Origin: Effrenium voratum
Taxonomy: Eukaryota > Sar > Dinophyceae > Suessiales > Symbiodiniaceae
NCBI GenBank assembly: GCA_963377175.1
Contig: CAUJNA010000186.1
Location: 181,001 to 245,000, forward strand
Length of the DNA stretch: 64,000 bases
Reading direction: 5' to 3'
Below the pieces are notes generated by a model, which saw only the letters and a program-made list of their open reading frames with translations, searched no databases and was not told the DNA's origin. Shown here in pieces: positions 36,601 to 45,600 of the stretch. Each line of letters begins with the position of its first letter. Within the stretch, counting starts at the first letter, position 1. The position numbers and the translations under genes are program-made.

Positions 36601-39600
36601 CGTGGCGCAGGGCATGGACAGGGTGTGCCGCGCGTGTCGCGCAAAGTGCCCGGCCGGCCAGTCCCGCCAAGCAGAGTGCGGTGATACTTTGTGCGCATGG
36701 TGCCAAGGAGTGCCAATGACACAGCCAGGTTTGTGCAAGATACGCAGCACCAAGCCTCTCGCCTGCTCCAAGTGCGGCGATGCCGCCAAAAAAGGCCAAA
36801 AGCGCACACTGGCAGACTTCAACTTAGATGAGATTCTCAGAAAGAAACGCACGAAGGAGCTGCGCCGCGCACGCTGCAAGCAGTGTGAAGCAGCTGCGCC
36901 GATCAGAGCCACAAAGGCAGCCAAGTGCAAGCAGTGTGGTCACTGGAAGTCTCGAAGCCACGTGACCGGGCTCGACTCAAGAAGCCAACGAAGGGATCTG
37001 CAGAACCTGTGCCACGCGCAATGCCAAGCCGCCGGCACAGCCGCCGGCCAAGGCGTGCCAGCAATGCGGCAACGCCTTGCCCAAACATGCAACGCCCGGC
37101 ACATGGTGCGACAGCTGCGCCTTCCCGCCGTGCCAGGGCGGGTGCGGACGCGCGCGCCCGCGAAAAAGTGTCTACCACGCCAAAAAGCGCCCTACTTGGG
37201 TCTGCAACAAGTGTGCCGCCAGCAAGTGCGGCAAGTGCGGTCAAGCCCTGCCAAAGACAGCCAACGCAGACTCTTGGTGTGACAGCTGCGCCTTCCCGCC
37301 ATGCCAGGGCGGGTGTGGACAAGCCCGTCCACGCAAAGGAGAGTGCCGCGCCAGAGTCTGTCCCAACTGGACTTGCAACCAGTGTGCCGCAAACACGTGC
37401 AGCCAATGCGGCGGAGGCATGCCAAAGACGGCCAAAGCAGACTCTTGGTGCAACAACTGCGCCTTCCCGCCATGCCAGGGCGGGTGTGGACTTACCCGCC
37501 CGCGAGCGGGAGAGTATCGTGCCAGAGTGTGCCCCAACTGGACTTGCAACCAGTGTGCCGCAAATGCGTGCAGCCAATGCGGCGGAAGCTTGGCAAGGAC
37601 GGCCAACGCAGACTCTTGGTGCAACAACTGCGCCTTCCCGCCATGCCAGGGGGGGTGTGGGCGAGCGCCCCCCCGCAGGGATGAGTACCGCGCCAGACGT
37701 TGGCCCTCCTGGGTGTGCCGTGAGTGCGCGCGCAAGCCAAGTGAGACTCCCGGCCAAAAGCGCCACAAGCAGGGCTGAGCTTCGACACAAGTCAGACAGG
37801 CCGGACCAAAGTTATGCTCAGGTTGCGCAGGGACTTGGCCGCACAAAGGAATTAAAACTCAAAAGCGAAGTTTCAAGGCAAGTGAGAAAAAAACTTCCAG
37901 CCACAGGAGCAGAGCCAGCCAGAACGTGGCTCCGGCCATGCGAGCATGCAGCTCGGCCCAAGCGTGCTGCTCGGACAAGCCTAGCTTGGAGCAAGCGTCA
38001 TTATCGTTCAAGACGTGTTGGCGCGGCAGAAAGAAAAAGGCCGTGGCAAACATGTGTCACCCAAGTTGGGGCAAGGGGAAGTGCAGACCATGGGGAATTT
38101 CCGGGGGATGCAGGTGCTGCCAGGATGTTGTCCACTACGGGCGCCCCCCCCCCCCCTCAAAAAACCGCTCGGGTTTTTGACTCCGCACGGAAAGTGTTTA
38201 AAAAAAAGAAGCCTCAATTTTCCATACATTATCCAGCTGTTTTCCATGCATTTCCATCCTTTGTCCATGCTCTTACCGGCACATTTCCCCACATTTCCCC
38301 ACATTTCCCTTACCGGCACGGACAGCGCCCCCTGCATGCTCCAGCAACTTTCCATGAAGTTTCCATCCATTTTCCAGACATTTGCGATCCATTTCCAGTC
38401 ACCTTTCCCTTCATTTCCCCACACGTCCCTGAACGGCGTGGACAGCACCCCCTGCATCGACTGCATCATCCGAAGCAATGTCCGCCATGGATGCTCAATT
38501 GTTGCACTTGATTGCAATCCTTTTTCCATTCATTCCAGCAATGCATTTTCCAGGAACGCCCGGACAGCGGGAACGAAAAGGGAAAGGAATGCGAATAAAC
38601 AATTCATGGGAAATGGCTGGATGGAATGGGCCGGAAAAAGGATGGACAAAAAGGATGCAAAATTGATGGAAATGAAGGGGCGTTGATGAGGAACGGTTCC
38701 CGTCACGTTCTGCCCGTGCATTTTCCTGCATCTCGGTTTCTCTCCAGTGCCCTCTTCATTTTCGTGCAACTCCTTTGACTTCAGCCCCTTGTTTCGCATC
38801 GCCAGCATGCATAGCATCATCCGCATCATCCGGGATGATGCTGGCAATGCTGGGGGTGTTGCCCAGTATTATGCACCCCCCAAAAATACTCGTTTTTGGA
38901 CTCGTTTTTGGATGCTGCGGGGAGATGCTACAAAAATCGCCTAAACCAATCCGCAAATCCTTCGCCCCTTATAAGGGAGGGCCAGCATAAAACGTATGCG
39001 CATGTTCTGGTCATGGTCCGCGCATGGTCGGCGGCATGGGGCGCGCGGCCTTATACCTGAAGGTAAGCCCTAACGGGCTTTGGCCTGCGGCCCGATCACG
39101 TCCGGTGGCCGGATTTACACGCTGACGCGACACAGCCGGCCACCGGGCACCTTGACCTGGCCGTTCTGTCACTTCCCTTTCCGTTAATTCCGATCAGTTC
39201 CCGAGATTTGAACCTCACTTCCTTTGCGCGTGTTTCCTGCATCTTCGATAGTTTCGCCGTGTCAGTCGCAGTCCTCCCCTCTGTTCTTTTCAGCTTCCGT
39301 GACTTCAGTCCGCCTCCCATTCCACGTCAGTTCCCTTCATTTCGCAGTTTCTCTTCGTCTTCCATAATTTCCACAATTTGTTTTCGTTTCCTTCTTCGGT
39401 TCCCCTCGTCTGACCTTGCATTTGCCTGCATTTTGGCTTCTCTCCAGTGCCCCCTTCAAAATTCGTGCAATTCCTTTGATGTCCATTTCGTGGACTTCCC
39501 AGTCACGCCTGCTTCCAATTTTCCGCCCCTTGTTTCGCATCGCCAGCATGGATAGCATCATCCGCATCATCCGGAATGATGCTGGCAATGCTGGGGGTGT

Positions 39601-42600
39601 GCTCCGGTATTAGGCACCCCCTAAAAATACTCGTTTTTGGACTCGTTTTTGGACGCTGCGGGGAGATGCTACAAAAATCCTTGGAAATCGCCTAAACCAA
39701 TCCGCCAATCCTTCGCCCCTTATAAGGGAGGGCCCAGCATAAAACGTATGCGCATGTTCTGCGCATGTTCTGCGCATGTTCTGCGCATGTTCTGCGCATG
39801 TTCTGCGCATGGTCGGCGGCATGGGGCGCGCGGCCTTATACGTGAAGGTAAGCCCTAACGGGCTTTGGCCTGCGGCCCGATCACGTCCGGTGGCCGGATT
39901 TAAGGGCTGCCGCCCAGTGCCGCCGACCCCTCCACTGGGGGCCAGCCCAGTTTTTTTGTTCTGGCAGCGGCTTTTGGCTGGTTCAGGCTTGCTTGCTTGC
40001 TTGCTTGCTTGCTGGCTGGCTTGCTTGTTTGTACGGTGCATTTGCGGAATGAGGCTCGAGTACAGTAGCCTATTGACGTGGGCGTGGCAATTTCTGTTCC
40101 AAAATGGCGGCGGCCACGAATGGAGCTACCAATGGCAAGGACTCGCTGACTTGCTTTCGTTGCAAAAAGCGGAAGCAAACAACGAAACAAGTGCAAGGGA
40201 AACCACTGCGAGGAAGGAGAGTTCTGATCTCATGATTTCAGTTGAAGCTTGCAACGAAGCACCCTCCTTGCCGCGGCCGGTATCGTCGCGTTTGAGTCCA
40301 ATATGCAGTAAGGCTATCGGTCCAGAGGGAGCGGCCAGCCACAAAAGCTTCGCTTCCCGCGCTTTTCCAGGCCGCACTCGTTTGTCCACAGCGAGCACCA
40401 ACCAAAGGAGCGCGCCGGCAGCAGAAAGGAAAAGGAAAGAAACCAAAGGAGTGCGCCGGCAGCAGAAAGGAAGAAAAGAAGCCGAACGGGCGGGCCCGCA
40501 CTCGTTTGCCCATGCGCCGGCAGCAGAAAGGAAGAGAAAAGGCCGGACGGGCGGGCCGTGACAGAGCTTCAGCGCTGAAAACTGTGCCCTGCAGGTGCTT
40601 GAGCGCTTTTCCAGGCCGCACGCGTTTGCCCACAGCGAGCGCCAACCAAAGGAGTGCGCCGGCAGCAGATAGGAAGAAAACAAGCCGAACGGGCCGTGAC
40701 AGAGCTTCAGCGCTGAAAGCTGTGCCCAGCACGTAGATGAGCACTCTCGGCCTCCTCAGCTCAGGGGCAGTTGGTGTAGTGGCATCAAACCCGCTCAGCG
40801 TGCGAGAGGGGCAGGTTTCAATCCCCGGCCTGTCCATGCCCATGTGCGCCTGCGTCTGTCACAGTTTGCCTATCCCTGGTCTTGCCGGCAGCCTGCTCCG
40901 TCGCGGCCGGGTGCCTAACGTCGCGTTCCAGCCACAAAACCCATCAAACCCGCTCAGCGTGCGAGAGGGGCAGGTTTCAATCCCCGGCCTGTCCATGCCC
41001 ATGTGCGCCTGCGTCTGTCACAGTTTGCCTATCCCTGGTCTTGCCGGCAGCCTGCTCCGGCCGGGTGCCTAACGTCGCGTTCCAGCCACAAAAGCTTCGC
41101 TTCCCGCGCTTTTCCAGGCCGTATTCGTTTGTCCACAGCGAGCACCAACCAAAGGAGTGCGCCGGCAGCCGAAAGGAAAAGGACTGAAAAGAACCTCTCG
41201 GCCTCCTCAGCTCAGGGGCAGTTGGTGTAGTGGCATCACACCCGCTCAGCATGCGAGAGGGGCCTGGGTTCAATCCCCGGCCTGTCCATGCCCATGTGCG
41301 CCTGCGTCTGTCACAGTTTGCCTATCCCTGGTCTTGCCGGCAGCCTGCTCCGCCGCGGCCGGGTGCCTAACGTCGCGTTCCAGCCACAAAAGCTTCGCTT
41401 CCCGCGCTTTTCCAGGCCGCACTCGTTTGTCCACAGCGAGCACCAACCAAAGGAGTGCGCCGGCAGCCGAAAGGACAAGGAAAGAAAAGAAACCTCTCGG
41501 CCTCCTCAGCTCAGGGGCAGTTGGTGTAGTGGCATCACACCCGTTCATCCCCGGCCTGTCCATGCCCATGTGCGCCTGCGTCTGTCCATTGCCTATCCCT
41601 GGTCTTTCTCCCTTTGGGTTTGCTGCGTCTTGCCAAGGGCGGCTGCCCCGTCACTTTTGAATCCTATATAGAAAGTAGAAAGCTATCGGTCCCCAGGGCG
41701 CAACCAGCAAGAACAGCTTCGCGTCCAGCGCGCTTGGAGGCCGCACTCGCTTCGCCGCAGCGAGCACGAACCAAAGGAGTGCGCCGGCAGCCTGCTCCGC
41801 CGCGGCCGGGTGCCTAACGTCCGCGTTCCAGCCACAAAACCCGCGCTTTTCCAGGCCGCACTCGTTTGTCCACAGCGAGCACCAACCAAAGGAGCGCGCC
41901 GGCAGCCGGAAGGAAAAGGAAAGAAAAGAAACCTCTCGGCCTCCTCAGCTCAGGGGCAGTTGGTGTAGTGGCATCACACCCGCTCAGCATGCGAGAGGGG
42001 CCGGGTTCAATCCCCGGCCTGTCCATGCCCATGTGCGCCTGCGTCTGTCACAGTTTGCCTATCCCTGGTCTTTCTCCCTTGGGTTTGCTGCGTTTTGCCA
42101 AGACCGGCTGCCCGCCGCGGCCGGGTGCCGAACGTCACTTTTGAATCCTATGTAGAAAGTAGAAAGCTATCGGTCCCCAGGGCGCAACCAGCAAGAACAG
42201 CTTCGCGTCCAGCGCGCTTGGAGGCCGCACTCGCTTCAGCGAGCACGAACCAAAGGAGTGCGCCGGCAGCCTGCTCCGCCGCGGCCGGGTGCCTAACGTC
42301 GCGTTTGAGTCCAATATGCAGAAGGCTATCGGTCCAGAGGGAGCGGCCAGCCACAAAAGCTTCGCTTCCCGCGCTTTTCCAGGCCGCACGCGTTTGTCCA
42401 CAGCGAGCACCAACCAAAGGAGTGCGCCGGCAGCCGAAAGGAAAAGGAAAGAAAAGAAACGAAGAAGAACAAGAAAAAAGGGAAAGAAAGAAGGCTGGTA
42501 AGGTACAGGGCTGAACGGGCGAGGGCGAAAGGGAAGGGAGAAGGCTGCCACAGTCACGCTCCAACGCTAAACGAACACTCCCCCAGCGCCTTCCCCTTGC

Positions 42601-45600
42601 AGGCAGGGGGGTCGGCGGATAAATAGATAGATAGTAAAGTATCTTGGATAGATGGTAGCTAGATAAAAATGTAGATGGACAGAGACAGATAGATGAAACT
42701 GAAGAAGAGAAAGATAGACAGAAAGAAAGATGGGTAGGTAGATGGACAGGTAGATGGATAGATAGGTAGGTAGACCGATACATACATAGAGGGATACGCA
42801 GATAAATCGGTAGGAGAGCTATGTAGACAGAAGGATAGCAAGATAGAGACAGAGGGAGCCGAGAGATAGATCGATTAGATTGCATTAGAACTGGTAGCCA
42901 GATAGGCAGACAGGCAAATGGATTGGATTAGGTTGGATTAGGTCAGAGCAGATTGGATCAAACAAATAGGTTGGGAAATGCACAGACGCGTTGATGGACA
43001 AACGGATGGACAAACAAACGAACAGACAGGTAGACTGCGTGGATGAATAGGCAGGCAGATGGCTAGATAGAAAGATGAGTAGGCCAACAGGGCATGTGAG
43101 TGGAGCAGACACACACACACACACGCACACAACAGTATTGGCTTCTATCAAGTTTGAACCTGCTTGCCCATGTGCCCAGCAGAATCAGAGCACCCGTTTC
43201 AAGCGCCTTTTTCCCAAAAAGCATCTCTGGCGCGATGGGTGCGGGAGCTTTCAACGCGGCCGCGCTGGTGGGATGTGGACTCCGAGCGGCCCTGCTGGGG
43301 GGATTTGGAGGGCATTGGCTTCTGGGATGGGAGCGTTTGTGGGCGTGAGCTCGAGAAAACTTTGGTAGGCTAGTTGGCCAAATCTTGCTCCGCGCCTGGC
43401 GTGGGTTGTCAGACAACGGCAGCCTCGTGTCAACGACTGCGTCCAAATTAGCCTCCTGTCGTCGGCCTTGACGGTCCCGACGAACTTCATCCGCTGGCGC
43501 TGGCACTGGCGCGGCCGAGTTAGGGCGCACGCTGGCACTGCCTGCGCCGCCCGCAGCCGAGCAGGAGCAGAAGGACAGGGAGGACGAGGAGCCGCCGGTG
43601 ATCAAGAGGCCCGCCGCCCGCCAGGGTGCGCCGAAGATGGCTGCAAAGAAGGCGGCGGCAAAGAAGGCAGCGGCCAAGAACAGCGCCGCGGAAAAGAAGG
43701 CGAAGCAAACAGAGGAGGCAGCGAAGGAAGAGAATGAGGAGGAGGACGCGAAGGACGAGCGCGCTCCGGACATTCGGCGGTGCAAGAACACGACCCAAGA
43801 ACAAAACCGAAAACCACAAGAGAAGACCGCCTGAAACGGCCGCAGTCCGGGCAGCAACGTGGAACTTGCACTTGTCAGCTTGCTGCCTGCCCGCCGCTCG
43901 GTTCCAGGCAGTGCGTTCGGCCTGCGGGCCACACACGACGAAAACAGAAGCTAAAACTGAAAGAGGCTGGAGTGCCATGGGGGCTGCGTTTTGCAGGCAA
44001 GCGCCTCGTGTATATAGCTTCAAGTATTTCAGATTTTAAAAATATCCTGTTGAGTTGCAGACAAGCAGCAGAAGTAATTTAGATTTGTGTGTCAAAATGC
44101 GTCAATGACAGCAAGAGTATCATGAAAATTTTCGACATTCGCCATCATAGTATTGGGAAAGTGAGCCGCATGCTCAGTAGCATGTCCAAGAGTTTACAAG
44201 TGAAAAGACTTGAGTCACGCACGAGAGGGGCGCTTCAGCGCTCTGCACTCGTACGACACCGAAGATCGCTTGCGGTGGCTGTGGACAAACCCAGGCAAAT
44301 AGTCCTTATTCTCATCAATGCGCTTGTTGTGAATGCGGCAGAAGTACAAAACCTTGACAGCGTGGGTGGTGGGACGAGCCTCATTCAGGGCCCGGGCATA
44401 CTGACGAAACCACGAGAAGACCTGTTCCGCAGACGAGGTGCTGACATCCCGCAAGCGAATGAGGTAGTGTTTACACTACGGGGTTCTTACGGTGAGGGTT
44501 AAGGCCTGGTGTAGATCAAGGTGCGGGCTCTGTCTTCGGTGCGACAGTCTTGCACTAAATGGAGGTGCGGACCAAGTGCGTGCTTTGCAAAGGGTTCACT
44601 TTTGTCTTGCAATGCTGGCAAATGAGTGAAACACTGCGCCTGCCACGAAATTCAGAGACCCTGTTTATGAAAATGTTGCGCCGCCCACGCATCCTGTAGC
44701 AGCAGCGCAAAACATCATGCGCCCACTACGAAAAACGCACGGCAGTCTCACAGAATGCTGTGCTGGCCATGGAATTCTGCGGCAACACACAAATCCGAAG
44801 ATCGGGGCGGCGCCACAGCGAGAGCGCAGTGTTGACGAAAGGTCCGTTTCATGCAAAGCTGTCGAACGAAAGACAACTTCTTGCGAGAACTGCCATGGTT
44901 TTCGAGACCCGATTGTCCAAGCGTCGTAGCCTGACCCGACAAGAAGATATCACCGCTCTCGCTGCGGCGCCGTGCGAATTTGTCGGCAAACCCTCTGCGA
45001 ACATCGTGCGTGTCGAAGCGCTCTTGCTGCGGCGCCGTGCGAGGTGCGAAGTGCTCTGCCGCATCTCCGGCTGCGCAGTCGCAACGTTTACGTACAAAGC
45101 TAGCGCGCAAAGTGCGCTCCTGCAGCTGCGGCTCGAAATTCGCAACTTCTAGGTGCAAAAGGCTGTAAAATCTCGATTTGAAAATACAAAAGTAGTACGC
45201 GAAGAGCACCCCGGAGCTCCGGCTGCAAAATCGCAATTTTTAGGTTCACAAGTAGCGAAACTCGCAACTTCTGGCTCAAGAAAAAGGTCCGGGTGAAGCT
45301 TTCTCACATGCCTACCCCTGTGTCACTGTAGCCTTGCGGGTGGTCGCGTTTATAGAGTTCATTGCCTTGACGGAGTTGGCCGCCGCAACCCGCTTAGGAT
45401 GTTGCAGCAATTGTCGCCATCAGCGCGCATCGTGGTGACGGCGTCCTCGGTTCACAACCCGGCTACGGGCGATCCTGGCGCACAGGCAACTTTGGGTGCC
45501 AGGCTCAGACGCTTTCGTGAGACGATTTTTCTTCCTCTCGCTTTCATGGTCTCAAGATGTCTCAAGCGTCTCGTTGCGCATGCTTTTGTTCACTAACTCG

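Larger units (their letters stand above)
29162..37778 (+). mobile_element. Helitron-like rolling-circle transposon, frameshifted
   Basis: One long polyprotein in four frame segments: OTU-like domain, HUH Rep nuclease, Pif1-like helicase and a Cys-rich repeat tail. Rep followed by helicase is the Helitron arrangement. Breaks are at an A6 run (32900-32905), at 35240-35260 with loss of the Walker B region, and near 36960-36990. Termini (5' TC, 3' hairpin + CTRR) were not found, so the limits are those of the coding part. It lies on the sense strand of the POR-like gene's largest intron. Confidence 0.8.
40290..42470 (+). repeat. Array of composite SINE-like modules with tRNA-Ala-like heads
   Basis: Two modules alternate. 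Module i (from a GTCCAATATGCAGAAGGCTA start through AGCTTCGCTTCCCGCGCTTT, GGCCGCACTCGTTTGTCCAC and AGTGCGCCGGCAGC) appears near 40300, 41080, 41385, 41690, 41840, 42165 and 42310 in full or part. Module ii is a tRNA-like stretch plus ATGTGCGCCTGCGTCTGTCA and TTTGCCTATCCCTGGTCTT. Copies are truncated at different points, so the array grew by repeated duplication. ORFs across it are not credible genes. Confidence 0.75.
24099..45397 (+). other. 21.3-kb intron of POR-like gene hosting a Helitron and repeats
   Basis: A GC-AG intron inferred from exact phase continuity (VNE then MLQQL). It contains, in order: a microsatellite, an inverted-end repeat copy, G/T tracts, a 51-bp array, the Helitron, two more inverted-end repeat copies, the tRNA-Ala-like SINE array, GATA-type microsatellite, a Lys/Ala-rich ORF and a transposase remnant. 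A mis-joined assembly could mimic this, but both sides fit one reading. Confidence 0.65.

Noticed and set aside
36903..37790. Minus-strand ORF of 295 codons with internal repeats opposite the Cys-rich modules
   Set aside because: Its repeats are the complement of the 171-bp plus-strand modules, whose Cys spacing is the coherent signal.
36925..38511. Plus-strand ORF of 528 codons overlapping the Cys-rich modules
   Set aside because: Alternate frame of the 171-bp repeat (Arg/Ala/Ser-rich) running on into low-complexity DNA; no domain.
41954..42025. Functional nuclear tRNA-Ala gene
   Set aside because: C instead of U at position 33, a mismatch at the acceptor base, no U-run terminator after the 3' end, and membership in a five-copy repeat argue for a SINE head.
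40118..42885. Long minus-strand ORFs of 140-245 codons across the SINE array
   Set aside because: They repeat with the modules and run into microsatellite sequence (poly Ser/Leu/Tyr-type strings).
45262..45272. CTGGCTCAAG as a third spliced-leader relic
   Set aside because: Only ten bases match and the upstream part of the leader is absent; chance is likely.
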